From Clostridia bacterium (GTDB lineage: Bacteria > Bacillota > Clostridia > Oscillospirales > Acutalibacteraceae): 64,000 nucleotides of DNA. The stretch covers positions 1-64,000 of the forward strand of contig JAGASD010000022.1 of the NCBI GenBank assembly GCA_017621885.1, read 5' to 3'. Both the position numbers and the translations under genes were made by a program. Of the stretch, positions 43,190-52,056 are shown one piece after another. The notes under the pieces were generated by a model. That model was not told the DNA's origin. It ran no database searches and saw only the letters and a program-made list of their open reading frames with translations. The first letter of the stretch is position 1; the number at the start of each line of letters is the position of its first letter.

Positions 43190-43834
43190 ATGAAAGAATA
43201 CAACTACTATCTTTTTGACTTTGACGGCACACTTTGTGATACAACGGAGGGTATTTTTAACTCCGTAATTTATTCTTTAAAATGCTTCGGTATAACTGAA
43301 AACGATATGGAAAAGCTGCGTTTTTTTGTTGGGCCTCCCCTTTTTGAATCATACAAAACACTTTACAACGTAAGTGATGATGATGCAAAATGGCTTATTG
43401 AAAAATACCGTGAGCGTTACAGAAAAAAAGCGGCGGAGGAATCCTCGGTTTATCCTGGTGTGATAACGCTTCTTGCTGAACTAAAGAAAAAAGGCAAAAA
43501 AATAGCAATTGCATCATCAAAGCCTGAATTTTTTGTTAATGAAATTTCAAAGCATCACAATATAGATATATACTATGATTTTGTTTCGGCAGAAAGCTTC
43601 AAAAACAACCATTCAAGTAAAAAAGAGCTTATTGAAAGCTGCCTTGAATTTTTCGGTAATCCACCCAAAGAAGATGTTTTAATGATTGGTGACCGTTTTT
43701 ATGACATTGACGGTGCAACTGCCGCAGGGTTAGACAGCGCAGGTGCGGTTTACGGCTTTGGCACGGAAGAAGAGCTGACAAAAGCCGGTGCTACACACAT
43801 TCTTTATAAACCTTGTGATTTATTAAAATGATAA
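43190..43834 (+). CDS. HAD-superfamily phosphatase (phosphoglycolate phosphatase-like)
   Basis: The 214-aa protein has HAD motif I FDFDGTLCDT (about 8-17), motif II IAIASSKPE (about 103-111), Lys region and motif IV MIGDRFYDIDGATAAG (about 163-178). The small helical cap between motifs I and II (about 18-90) places it among Gph/PGP-like class C1 phosphatases. Substrate not predictable. The frame opens 16 codons earlier, but the ATG at 43190 gives the normal family start; the box upstream is weak (TCGGTGA). It is transcribed alone and ends in a terminator. The stop codon ends at 43831 or just inside the terminator flank. Confidence 0.88.
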
Positions 43835-43888
43835 TAAAAAGAACAACTGTTTATCCGGATTTAAGGATAAACAGTTGTTTTGTTTTTT
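43834..43888. terminator. Bidirectional terminator
   Basis: AACAACTGTTTATCC and GGATAAACAGTTGTT are perfect 15-base complements (43842-43856 and 43865-43879) with A-rich flank on the left and TTTTGTTTTTT on the right. It separates the convergent phosphatase and nuclease genes. Confidence 0.92.
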
Positions 43889-45023
43889 ACGGATTGCATA
43901 CTTTACATTTCGAATAGCCCTGATCGAGCAAATCCTGTATTGAACCGCTGTATTCTTGTTTGTTTGCTTCGTTCATTGATTTTGCCGAAGAGCAACCCGG
44001 CTTATGGATTTTCTTTGTGTTAGTGTTAAGCAGATATGTACCGCTCGGGGTATTCTGTGAAGAAGCTGAATTATCCGACCCGTTATTACCGTTACCCACG
44101 GGCTTTCCGATTGCGGGCTTTATTCCGTCATCAAATTCTTCACTTTCGCCGTTTGCATAATTGATACGGACACCCGGTTGATTGTTGTAGCAATACACGT
44201 TAAAGCATATACCGTCACCATTATCTTCAACAGAAAGCGCTTCCATCTGCACACCGCGTGCAACAAGCTCTTTACCGCTATATACGGGAGTAACTCTGTA
44301 AAGAACGTGGTTGCCCGTTTCTTTTATATAGTCAGCAATCATATTTTCAAAAGGCAACATACCGTCAACGTTCATATAACGTGTGCCTGTTATAAGGTTT
44401 CTTTCGTTTGCATTTTCACCCGAAAGCTGAAAGCCTATAAGGTGGCATCTGTTATATAAATATTTACCGTCAACGCAGTCATACTTAACTGTTTTCCAAC
44501 CGCTGGGCTTAACCTGACCGATTTCACCGCGCTCCTCTGTAGGCATGGTCTCCTTACCGAGGCAAGCCTCAGCAACACCGCATCTTCCGAGGTTATCAAG
44601 GGGCGCATATTTTTCATAATATTTTTTACCGCCGTTACCTCCGGGGAAGCTCGGGGTATTGTTGTTAAGGGCATAATACGGCTTACCTGAATATTCGGGG
44701 ATATCCGAAAGCTTTAAAACAAATTCTCCTGCACTGTTGGGTGAAGAAGGAGTTTCGGGAACACCTGCCACCCCGCTCTTACCCGTGGTCTCTTCCGAGC
44801 CGTTCTGAATATTGTTTGCAGGATTTCCTGAAGAAGACTCTGACGGGCCGTAGTCCTCACCGTCACTCTGCTCACCATTGGGAACAACAAGAGCACCGTC
44901 CGCAACGGTTGTTTCAACATTTTCTCGCAATACAAGGTTTTCACTCAGAACCATACCGCCTGCAAAAACCGCTATAACTGCAACAACAGCGATTATAATT
45001 CCGATTATTTTTTTGTTTTTCAT
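43887..45023 (-). CDS. Membrane-anchored or secreted DNA/RNA non-specific endonuclease
   Basis: The 378-aa protein has an N-terminal hydrophobic segment (IIGIIIAVVAVIAVFAGGMV, about 5-24), a low-complexity linker (about 40-100), a nuclease domain (about 105-295) with YNRCHLIGFQLSGENANERN, the beta-beta-alpha-metal core of the EndA/NucA-type endonucleases (His as base, Asn metal ligand), and a C-terminal domain with THxxH-like HKPGCSSAKSM and CKVCNP, a CxxC metal-binding module found on such nucleases. It would degrade extracellular nucleic acid. Its start touches the stop of the upstream small gene. Confidence 0.85.
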   Translation of the reverse strand: MKNKKIIGIIIAVVAVIAVFAGGMVLSENLVLRENVETTVADGALVVPNGEQSDGEDYGPSESSSGNPANNIQNGSEETTGKSGVAGVPETPSSPNSAGEFVLKLSDIPEYSGKPYYALNNNTPSFPGGNGGKKYYEKYAPLDNLGRCGVAEACLGKETMPTEERGEIGQVKPSGWKTVKYDCVDGKYLYNRCHLIGFQLSGENANERNLITGTRYMNVDGMLPFENMIADYIKETGNHVLYRVTPVYSGKELVARGVQMEALSVEDNGDGICFNVYCYNNQPGVRINYANGESEEFDDGIKPAIGKPVGNGNNGSDNSASSQNTPSGTYLLNTNTKKIHKPGCSSAKSMNEANKQEYSGSIQDLLDQGYSKCKVCNP

Positions 45024-45418
45024 TATACCACCCTTTTATAAACCTCTTTTGTTATTTTTTCGTGGGAAAAGCCTTCAAGCTCAGTTTGCTCCGTAAGAAA
45101 ATACTTAGAAAAATCAATATCGCAATAAAAATCCGACGGATAAACTCTGTTCCATTTGTAAACAATTACTTCATCTGCATCGCATTGTGAAACTGCTTGA
45201 TTTTCAACAAAGCAAATATTACCGTTTAAAAGAAAATCCTCCGAAACGCAAACATCATCTCTGAAATTTTCAAACAGAATCTGTGAAAACGGGGATATAT
45301 AAAGCTTTTCTCCCTCAAGATTTTTAACAATATCTTCACAGACAACTCTGTCACGGCTTTGCCTTCTGTTATTAAAAAGCATACCGCTGTTGTCATCAAG
45401 GCACACAATTATTTTCAT
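45023..45418 (-). CDS. Hypothetical protein upstream of the nuclease
   Basis: The 131-aa cytoplasmic protein is not firmly recognised. It begins with a strand-rich MKIIVCLDDNSGMLFNNRRQ and reads like a small alpha/beta protein. Similar small proteins are remembered beside other clostridial genes but no function is known to me. GAAGGTGA precedes the ATG at 45418. It ends at the start codon of the nuclease gene, so the two are translated together. Confidence 0.7.
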   Translation of the reverse strand: MKIIVCLDDNSGMLFNNRRQSRDRVVCEDIVKNLEGEKLYISPFSQILFENFRDDVCVSEDFLLNGNICFVENQAVSQCDADEVIVYKWNRVYPSDFYCDIDFSKYFLTEQTELEGFSHEKITKEVYKRVV

Positions 45419-45491
45419 AAAATCACCTTCAAAAATATTATAGCAAATCCACATAAAAAAAGAAAGCGATTTTCACCGCTTTCCGAAAATT

Positions 45492-46691
45492 TTATATTTT
45501 TTCATAATATTGAGGGAACACTTCAAGACTTCTTTTTAAAATCCCGTGCATCTGTGCAATAGCAACACCGTAATTCACAACGGGTACGCCCTGCTCTTTT
45601 GCACATAAAAGCCTATACTTCATTTCTTTTTCATTAAGCATACACCCACCGCAATGTACAACAAGTGAAATTTCTGATAAATCCTCGGGGAATTCACCAC
45701 CCGAGGTAAATACAAACTCAGGCTCACTTTTTGTATAATTCTTTATCCAACCGGGTATTTTAACCGTTCCTATATCATTACATTGTCTGTGATGGGTACA
45801 ACCCTCGCTTATGAGAATCTTATCCCCGTCTTTTATACTGTTAAGCTTCGCCGCACCGTCAACAAGAGCATCTAAATCACCCTTATAACGAGCCATAAGT
45901 ATCGAAAAAGAGGTTAAAAGCAAATCATCGGGAACAATTTTTGAAACAGCACCGAAGGCCTGCGAATCTGTAATAACAAGCTTAGGCTTCTTACTCAAAT
46001 TATAAAGTGTACTTTTAAGCTCATTCACCTGACAACAAACAACAGTACAGTTCTTATCAAGAACATCCCTTATTGTCATTTGCTGCGGTAAAATAAGCCT
46101 TCCCTTTGGTGCAGATTCATCAATGGGAATAACAAGCACAACGGTATCACCCGCATCAAGCAAATCGGAAACAATATACTTTTCTTTGGTATCATCCTTT
46201 AAAAGTGATGCCATTTTTTCTTTTAGCTCATTTATATTTTCATTTTTCAGTGCACTGACGAATATTTCATTTTCTTTTGTAGCTGGAACTTCTGCAAGCA
46301 AATCGCTTTTGTTGTATACCACAATATAAGGAATACTGCGTTTTTCGAAAACGGAAATCAACTCCTCATCCGCTTGTTGCTTGCCCCTTAAAGCATCCAC
46401 AACAAGAACCGCAATGTTGGTTTTATTAAGTATTCCGTAGGTTTTTTCCACTCTTTTTTCACCAAGAGCGCCCTCATCGTCAATACCCGGAGTATCAATT
46501 ACTACAACGGGACCCAGTGGCAGGATTTCCATCGCCTTTTTAACGGGGTCGGTTGTTGTACCCTTAACCTCGGAAACAACAGCAAGCTCCTGCCCCGTCA
46601 CCGCATTAACTACGCTTGATTTACCTGCATTGCGAAGACCGAAAAAACCGATATGCACACGTTCCGCGCTGACAACGCCGTTCAAGCTCAT
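45492..46691 (-). CDS. hydF: [FeFe]-hydrogenase maturation GTPase HydF
   Basis: HydF is the scaffold on which the diiron subcluster is assembled before transfer to the hydrogenase. The 399-aa protein has a GTPase domain (GLRNAGKSSVVNAV about 18-31; DTPGIDDEG; NKSD), a dimerisation domain, and a C-terminal domain with CTHHRQCND (about 299-307) and HCGGCML (about 345-351), which hold the [4Fe-4S] cluster. It is the last gene of the maturation operon. No hydrogenase catalytic subunit lies in the window. Confidence 0.95.
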   Translation of the reverse strand: MSLNGVVSAERVHIGFFGLRNAGKSSVVNAVTGQELAVVSEVKGTTTDPVKKAMEILPLGPVVVIDTPGIDDEGALGEKRVEKTYGILNKTNIAVLVVDALRGKQQADEELISVFEKRSIPYIVVYNKSDLLAEVPATKENEIFVSALKNENINELKEKMASLLKDDTKEKYIVSDLLDAGDTVVLVIPIDESAPKGRLILPQQMTIRDVLDKNCTVVCCQVNELKSTLYNLSKKPKLVITDSQAFGAVSKIVPDDLLLTSFSILMARYKGDLDALVDGAAKLNSIKDGDKILISEGCTHHRQCNDIGTVKIPGWIKNYTKSEPEFVFTSGGEFPEDLSEISLVVHCGGCMLNEKEMKYRLLCAKEQGVPVVNYGVAIAQMHGILKRSLEVFPQYYEKI

Positions 46692-46715
46692 TTTCTCACA
46701 TCCTTTCGAAGTAAA

Positions 46716-48164
46716 TCAAAATCTGAAATCGCGTCTGTTTGAATTTTTTATATCTTCAATATTCTGCTTTGCAATATTACGAACTTTTTCTAAAGGTATT
46801 TTGTTAAGCTCGTCATCAATCATTTTAAAGCCTGTTTTTTTAGTTTCGTCGCTTGCATAGTCAACAAGATATTCCGTAAGAGTCATAAGTGCGTTGGGAT
46901 GGCAACAGTTAAGAATCTGTCCGCTTTTGCAAAGGCTCATAAATCTGTCGCCGGTTCTGCCCTCTCTGTAGCAAGCAGTACAGAATGAAGGAATGTGGCC
47001 GTTTTCCATAAGCCAACGAACAACCTCATCAAGAGTACGCTGGTCAGAAACGTCAAACTGCTCAGAATCGTGGGGGCGTTCCTCCTCTGTGTAACCGCCG
47101 ACAGAGGTGCGTGATGCACCGCTTATCTGTGAAATACCCATATGAAGCGCTTCACCGCGAACCTTTTCGCTTTCACGGGTAGAAATAATCATGCCTGTGT
47201 AAGGAACAGCAATGCGGATACAAGCAATAATCTTCTTAAACATTTCGTCGCTTATGCCGTTGTCAAATGCATCGGGGTCAATATCGTCCGCGCGTTTAAG
47301 ACGCGGAACGCTTATTGTATGAGGACCGACACCGTGAACAGCCTCAAGATGCTCTGCGTGCATAAGAAGACCAACAAATTCATACATATATCTCTCAAGT
47401 CCGAAAAGAACACCGAGACCTACATCATCAATACCGCCTTCCATTGCTCTGTCCATAGCCTCGGTATGATAATCGTAATCGTGCTTTGGTCCTGTGGGAT
47501 GAAGCTGGAGGTAGCTTTCCTTATGGTATGTTTCCTGGAAAAGGATATAGGTACCGATTCCTGCATCCTTGAGCTTTCTGTAGTTTTCAACCGTTGTGGC
47601 GGCAATATTCACGTTAACTCTGCGAATCGCACCGTTTTTGTGGTTCACGCTGTAAATTGTTTTGATACATTCAAGTATGTATTCAATGGGGTTGTTTTTA
47701 GGATCCTCACCTGCTTCAATGGCAAGACGCTTGTGACCCATATCCTGCAAAGCGATAACCTCTTTTTTTACCTCCTCCTGAGTGAGCTTTTTACGGGCAA
47801 TGTGCTTATTTTTAAGGTGATAAGGGCAATAAACACAGCCGTTCACGCAGTAATTCGAAAGATACAAGGGTGCAAACATAACGATTCTGTTACCGTAGAA
47901 TTTCTGTTTGATGTCATTGGCGAGCTTATACATTTCATCAATTTTTTCAGGAATATCACAAGCAAGAAGCACCGCAGCATCTCTGTGAGTAAGACCTGTG
48001 CAACGGTAGCCGTTACCCTCCTTCAAGGGCTGTGCTTTTTTTAGAATTGAATCAATAAGCTCAACGTTGTTCTTATTTTCTTCTGCATATTTTATTGTTT
48101 CAAGAATTTCACCGTCGTTGATGAATTCCTCTGCTTTTAATGATTTGGGGTTATAAATTGCCAT
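46716..48164 (-). CDS. hydG: [FeFe]-hydrogenase maturation radical SAM tyrosine lyase HydG
   Basis: HydG splits tyrosine to give the CO and CN ligands of the H-cluster. The 482-aa protein has LSNYCVNGCVYCPYH (about 102-116) with the radical-SAM CxxxCxxC, the ThiH-like barrel with LAIEAGEDPKNNP, and the C-terminal auxiliary-cluster motif CTACYREGRTGDRFM (about 392-406; CxxC...C type). Length is as in the family. It lies between hydE and hydF, 20 bases behind hydE. Confidence 0.96.
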   Translation of the reverse strand: MAIYNPKSLKAEEFINDGEILETIKYAEENKNNVELIDSILKKAQPLKEGNGYRCTGLTHRDAAVLLACDIPEKIDEMYKLANDIKQKFYGNRIVMFAPLYLSNYCVNGCVYCPYHLKNKHIARKKLTQEEVKKEVIALQDMGHKRLAIEAGEDPKNNPIEYILECIKTIYSVNHKNGAIRRVNVNIAATTVENYRKLKDAGIGTYILFQETYHKESYLQLHPTGPKHDYDYHTEAMDRAMEGGIDDVGLGVLFGLERYMYEFVGLLMHAEHLEAVHGVGPHTISVPRLKRADDIDPDAFDNGISDEMFKKIIACIRIAVPYTGMIISTRESEKVRGEALHMGISQISGASRTSVGGYTEEERPHDSEQFDVSDQRTLDEVVRWLMENGHIPSFCTACYREGRTGDRFMSLCKSGQILNCCHPNALMTLTEYLVDYASDETKKTGFKMIDDELNKIPLEKVRNIAKQNIEDIKNSNRRDFRF

Positions 48165-48184
48165 AATATTTCCTCTCTTACGTG

Positions 48185-49231
48185 TTATTGTTTTATATCG
48201 CCTCGTTCAGTAACAATACTGAAACCGATTTTTTTCATTCTGTTTTGTAATTCTTCTATATGGGCGGCGCTTTCTGCACCCGTGCTCAGCTTATTATTAT
48301 AAAGCTCGTATTTACCGCGCACATCTTTAGGTGAGAGATTGGGCATTACAACGTTTGCTCCCGAAAGTATGCCCTTTTCACGACCCGTCGGGTCAACTGT
48401 ACCGAGGGCAGTTGTGGCAGGTAAAAGAATGTTGGGTTTAATGAGCCTTATTATTGAGAGAAGGTAAAGGGTAAGCTCTGTGCTCCCTGCTTTCTCATCC
48501 TTAAAAACCGTGTCTTTATGCGGCACAAAAGGACCTATTCCGCACATATCGGGCTGAAACTCTTCAATAAATTTCAAATCCTTTGCAAGGTGATGTGCCG
48601 TCTGGTAAGGTGCACCAACCATAAAACCGCAGCCCGTCTGAAAGCCGATTTCTTTTAAATTTTTAAGACATTCCATACGGTTTTTCAAGAGAAGGTTTTC
48701 GGGGTGAAGTTTTCCGTACAATTCATTATCTGCTGCTTCGTGCCTTAAAAGGTATCTGTCCGCACCTGCATCATATAAATTTTGGTAGCTTTCCCGACTT
48801 CTTTCACCTAATGAAAGAGTGATTGCACAATCCGGGAAGAGCTTTTTTATATCTTTAATAAGCTTACAGAGAATTTCATCCGTAAAGTAAGCATCCTCGC
48901 CCCCTTGAAGCACAAATGTGCGAAAGCCTAAAGAATATCCGCTTTTGCAGCACTCAATAATTTCTTCGGGAGTAAGTCTGTAACGCTGACAGTTGGCATT
49001 TTCGCCCCTGATACCGCAATAATAGCAATTATTTTTACAGATATTGCTTATTTCAATAAGCCCTCTTATAAAAACCTTGTTGCCGTAAACGGATTTTCGC
49101 AATTCATCTGCTTTTTTCTGCAAATATTGAGCCGTTTCGTCAGTACGACAAGATATAAGCTCCTCATATTCAGCCACACTCAAGGAGTGTTCTTTATAAA
49201 GCTTTTCGGCAAGTTTTAACAAATTATTCAT
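48185..49231 (-). CDS. hydE: [FeFe]-hydrogenase maturation radical SAM enzyme HydE
   Basis: HydE acts on the HydG-derived Fe(CO)2CN complex in H-cluster assembly. The 348-aa protein has ISNICKNNCYYCGIRG (about 62-77, CxxxCxxC cluster), FVLQGGEDAYF (about 106-116) and the barrel sequence GFMVGAPYQTAHHLAKDL. Length and motifs fit the family. It overlaps the TM1266-like regulator gene by eight bases and precedes hydG by 20 bases. Confidence 0.95.
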   Translation of the reverse strand: MNNLLKLAEKLYKEHSLSVAEYEELISCRTDETAQYLQKKADELRKSVYGNKVFIRGLIEISNICKNNCYYCGIRGENANCQRYRLTPEEIIECCKSGYSLGFRTFVLQGGEDAYFTDEILCKLIKDIKKLFPDCAITLSLGERSRESYQNLYDAGADRYLLRHEAADNELYGKLHPENLLLKNRMECLKNLKEIGFQTGCGFMVGAPYQTAHHLAKDLKFIEEFQPDMCGIGPFVPHKDTVFKDEKAGSTELTLYLLSIIRLIKPNILLPATTALGTVDPTGREKGILSGANVVMPNLSPKDVRGKYELYNNKLSTGAESAAHIEELQNRMKKIGFSIVTERGDIKQ

Positions 49232-49481
49232 CGCTTATCACATTTGAAAGCACGGTTTTTGCGCTGACGCCCTTCAGATTGCCGATTTTTCCGCTCAAGG
49301 TTGAAATAATATCCTGAGGCGCATCAACCGCAACAGAAATCACGCTTATATTCCTCTGCCGATAAGGAATGCCCATTCTGCCGACAATATATTTACCGTA
49401 ATCGTGTAAAATCCCGTTGAGAGCTTCAACAGACTCGCTGTTCTCTACGATAATACTTATTACACCGACTCTTGATGCCAA
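49224..49481 (-). CDS. TM1266-family iron-only hydrogenase system regulator
   Basis: An 85-aa ACT-like/NikR C-terminal-like domain (SRVGVISIIVENSESVE at the start, YGKYIVGRMGIPYRQRNI in the middle) that matches the small TM1266-type protein accompanying hydrogenase maturases. Longer reading upstream enters a repeat; the TTG at 49481 with AGGGAGG 7 bases before it gives the family length. It is the first gene of the maturation operon and overlaps hydE by eight bases. Confidence 0.85.
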   Translation of the reverse strand: MASRVGVISIIVENSESVEALNGILHDYGKYIVGRMGIPYRQRNISVISVAVDAPQDIISTLSGKIGNLKGVSAKTVLSNVISDE

Positions 49482-49499
49482 AATAACGCCTCCCTTAGC

Positions 49500-49578
49500 G
49501 TATATCAAGACGAAAAACGACTTGATACGCCGAAACACTAGAATTTAAGGCGTACAGGATTCATCTGTCGCCAACTTA
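49500..49578. repeat. Partial copy of the MITE right half
   Basis: The 79 bases match 25626-25702 at about nine of ten positions, including the hairpins TATCAAG/CTTGATA, CGCC/GGCG and ACAG/CTGT and the end CGCCAACTTA. The left end of the element is missing. It lies in the leader of the hydrogenase maturation operon. Confidence 0.75.
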
Positions 49579-49607
49579 AAAAAAGCCGCACCTATAAAAG
49601 GTACGGC
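49578..49607 (-). terminator. Attenuator in the hydrogenase-maturation leader
   Basis: On the minus strand GCCGTACC, TTTTATA, GGTGCGGC is followed by a run of T. It lies between the promoter and the first gene, about 90 bases into the transcript. GGTCGGC at 49661-49655 can pair with the left arm (one bulge) as an antiterminator. Confidence 0.8.
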
Positions 49608-49697
49608 AATACAACAACTATATATGACTATATAGAAAAAATCAAAAGTATTCAGCCGACCTTTCAATCAGGAAAAAAGCCCTTTATGTCAGGTACA
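49608..49697 (-). promoter_or_regulatory. Structured leader, candidate riboswitch or attenuator
   Basis: About 90 bases between promoter and attenuator that do not code for protein. GGTCGGC can compete for the terminator stem; ACCT at the 5' end can in turn pair with AGGT of that segment. GGGC and CCTGATTGAAAGG add local hairpins. No known riboswitch class or T-box is recognised. Confidence 0.45.
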
Positions 49698-49702
49698 AAT
49701 AC

Positions 49703-49731
49703 ATTATACAACATTGTTTAAATTTTATCAA
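49703..49731 (-). promoter_or_regulatory. Promoter of the hydrogenase-maturation operon
   Basis: Minus strand TTGATA (49731-49726), 17-base spacer, TATAAT (49708-49703). Confidence 0.8.
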
Positions 49732-49798
49732 TATCAAAATTAAGAATAATTTGTAAAAGAAATGAAAGAATAAATAAAAAATCAAAGGTCGTGTTTTA

Positions 49799-50236
49799 TT
49801 GAATAATACAGATTATAAAAATTTAGTTCACAGCACAACACCAAAATCACCCAACTTAAAAAACTGCATAAAAGCATTTGTTTTCGGTGGTAGCATTTGC
49901 TGTTTTGGTCAGGTTTTAAAAACCCTTTACGGACTAACGGAGCTTAACGAGGACGAAATTAAGCTTGCAGTTTCAACCACCCTTATTGTTATAACAGCAA
50001 TTCTTACGGGTGCAGGTGTTTTTGATAATATAGCAAAGCACGCAGGCGCAGGTACCGCAGTCCCCATTACAGGCTTTGCTAACTCCGTTGTTTCCCCTGC
50101 GGTGGAATTTAAATCCGAAGGGTTTATTTTAGGTATGGGCGCAAAGATGTTTAACCTTGCGGGACCCGTTATAGTTTTCGGGTGCTCTGCCGCGAGTGTT
50201 TATGGGCTGATTTATTGGATAACACAAATAATATAA
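49799..50236 (+). CDS. spoVAC: Stage V sporulation protein AC
   Basis: SpoVAC is an inner forespore membrane protein of the channel that moves dipicolinic acid. The 145-aa protein has four predicted hydrophobic stretches (AFVFGGSICCFGQVL, VSTTLIVITAILTGAGVF, and two in the C-terminal half) and the conserved HAGAGTAVPITGFANSVVSPA segment (about 81-101). Start is a TTG at 49799; the upstream AAAGGTCGTG is a moderate box. SpoVAD normally follows directly; here a convergent gene intervenes. Confidence 0.9.
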   Translation: MNNTDYKNLVHSTTPKSPNLKNCIKAFVFGGSICCFGQVLKTLYGLTELNEDEIKLAVSTTLIVITAILTGAGVFDNIAKHAGAGTAVPITGFANSVVSPAVEFKSEGFILGMGAKMFNLAGPVIVFGCSAASVYGLIYWITQII

Positions 50237-50240
50237 CCAA

Positions 50241-50274
50241 GAAATCGGCTTCGACAAATATCGAAGCCGATTTC
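50241..50274. terminator. Terminator between spoVAC and convergent gene
   Basis: GAAATCGGCTTCGA, CAAATA, TCGAAGCCGATTTC: a perfect 14-bp stem. T-run is weak. It is shared by two convergent genes. Confidence 0.7.
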
Positions 50275-50277
50275 AGT

Positions 50278-51192
50278 TTAAACTGCTATTGCCGACGCAA
50301 TTATGACAGAAATAAATGCACTAATAAATGAGCCTATTTCTGCAATCCCCCAAAACTCGACCACACACATTTCGTCAGATTTGCACGATAAACGATCTTT
50401 GATGTTCCATAAAATTATGCTTGAAGCAATCATATGAAGAGTTAACGGTATAATACCAATAATTAACCAATCCGTAATAAAAGCAAAGATAATATTTAAA
50501 ACCGTGTATATTAAATGAAAAATGGTTGTTGTTTTGAAATAACTTTTTATAATTTTTGCTTTACGATTCCCAAAAACAACTGTTTTCTTTACAGCATTGT
50601 AGCCCTTCTTACTTTCAAAAAAGATACAAACACCAATACCTACAGCACCTATAAATGCTAACGGTGCTAAATCGAATATATGATACCACCAAGGCCGACT
50701 TACAATTATTTCTAATGTACTGTTTGCGGACGCTTTATATACCTGAAACTTATCGAAATAATAGTCCCCCTCTATATAATGTTCGATATTTTCTTCTTCC
50801 TCGTTATAATTCAAATCCGAGTTTTCTTCGTTTTCAAGTGCTAAAAATGAACCGTTTTCAGAATCATAAATATATGCATCTTCATCATAAATTATCAGTT
50901 TATCATCTTGCAATACAAAATAGGAGTTGCGCATATACGGAGTAGCTACACACCATAGGAATTCACCACTTTCGGTGTATACATTTACACAGTTGGCATC
51001 GTTATAGCACACATAAATTTGCTTTAAATCTTCATCATAAAGAACAGTATCTATTGTGTCCGGAACAAATGATTCGGGTTGTATTTCCTTATAACTATCG
51101 TTACTGCGAGTACAGAATACACGACCAAACAACCCCAAAGCAATACCGAAAGCAAACAGAACAACAGAAACAGAAAATAATATTTTTTTCAT
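50278..51192 (-). CDS. Membrane protein of unknown function
   Basis: The 304-aa protein has an N-terminal signal-like membrane segment (KKILFSVSVVLFAFGIALGLF), an outside domain (about 30-170) with alternating strands resembling a beta-propeller blade pattern (YVCYNDANCVNVYTESGEFLW), and four C-terminal hydrophobic segments (about 175-300). I do not recognise the family. It is transcribed against spoVAC and spoVAD, splitting the usual spoVA operon. AAGGGCGG precedes the ATG at 51192. Confidence 0.7.
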   Translation of the reverse strand: MKKILFSVSVVLFAFGIALGLFGRVFCTRSNDSYKEIQPESFVPDTIDTVLYDEDLKQIYVCYNDANCVNVYTESGEFLWCVATPYMRNSYFVLQDDKLIIYDEDAYIYDSENGSFLALENEENSDLNYNEEEENIEHYIEGDYYFDKFQVYKASANSTLEIIVSRPWWYHIFDLAPLAFIGAVGIGVCIFFESKKGYNAVKKTVVFGNRKAKIIKSYFKTTTIFHLIYTVLNIIFAFITDWLIIGIIPLTLHMIASSIILWNIKDRLSCKSDEMCVVEFWGIAEIGSFISAFISVIIASAIAV

Positions 51193-51315
51193 AACCGAAC
51201 CGCCCTTTCATACCACGTTTATTATATCACAAATAAAAATCCGCTTCAATTATCGGGGTATAAATTTTTAAAAAATGCAAACAATTAGAACAGATTTATA
51301 TAAAGGATGTATACT

Positions 51316-52056
51316 ATGCCTGAAATAAAAGGTTTCAATACAGTTGTTCTTAAAAATAAACCATCAATAATCGGATACGCTGCAGCAGTTGGTAAAAAAG
51401 AGGCGGAAGGACCGCTCGGAGAATATTTTGATAAAATTTATCAAGATGAATTTTGCGGTGAAAAGACCTTTGAAAAAGCCGAAACACATTTGCAAAAAGC
51501 GGCAATCGAAACAGCTTTAAAAAAAGCAAAATTAAGTAAGACCGATATACAATGTGCTTTTGCAGGCGACCTTTTAAACCAATGTATAGGCTCCTCTTTC
51601 GGTATGCGCGATTTACAACTCCCCTTTGCGGGTCTTTACGGAGCCTGCTCCACAATGGCGCTTTCCCTTGCTTTAGCAGGAATTCTTGTAGATTCGGGTG
51701 CGGCAAAAAATACGGTTGCCGCCGCATCTTCACATTTCTGCTCTGCAGAGCGACAATACAGATACCCCCTTGAATACGGCGGTCAGCGTTCCCCTGCGGC
51801 ACAGTGGACTGTTACGGGTGCAGGCTGTGCTGTTGTAAGCGACCAAAAAGCCGAAAATGCTCCGCAGATTGAAAAGGTTATTATCGGTGCTGTGCGAGAT
51901 TTGGGAATCACCGACATAAACAATATGGGTGCGGCGATGGCACCTGTTAATGTTAAACTAAGACCATATACAAAAGGTATGGTCTTTCTACACAATCAAT
52001 TTCAAGAAAGGAGACACATTAAACAAAATGAATGTAACATTTACACATCAGCGTAA
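51316..52056 (+). pseudogene. spoVAD: SpoVAD, truncated by an inserted element
   Basis: SpoVAD is a thiolase-like protein that binds dipicolinic acid during spore formation; the normal length is about 338 aa. The N-terminal 210 residues align with the family by eye (AGDLLNQ, FAGLYGACSTMALSLAL with the thiolase-like Cys, AERQYRYPLEYGGQ, DLGITDINNMGAAMAP). Immediately after Ala-Pro (about 51945) homology stops and 36 unrelated residues lead to TAA at 52056. The missing C-terminal third is not in the window. AAAGG lies upstream of the ATG at 51316; an earlier ATG overlaps that box. This looks like the left junction of an integrated element. Confidence 0.85.
51936..51950. other. Probable left attachment junction inside spoVAD
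   Basis: Conserved SpoVAD sequence ends at GATGGCACCTG (51936-51946) and non-homologous sequence begins. In intact relatives the frame continues with Ala-Ala-Ala after Ala-Pro. The junction is inferred from protein homology only; the second junction lies outside the window. Confidence 0.65.

Noticed and set aside
47142-48044. 300-codon plus-strand ORF
   Set aside because: Antisense of hydG, no ribosome binding site, composition of a shadow frame.
49608-49697. T-box riboswitch upstream of the hydrogenase-maturation operon
   Set aside because: No T-box core sequence (AGGGTGGAACCGCG type) is present.
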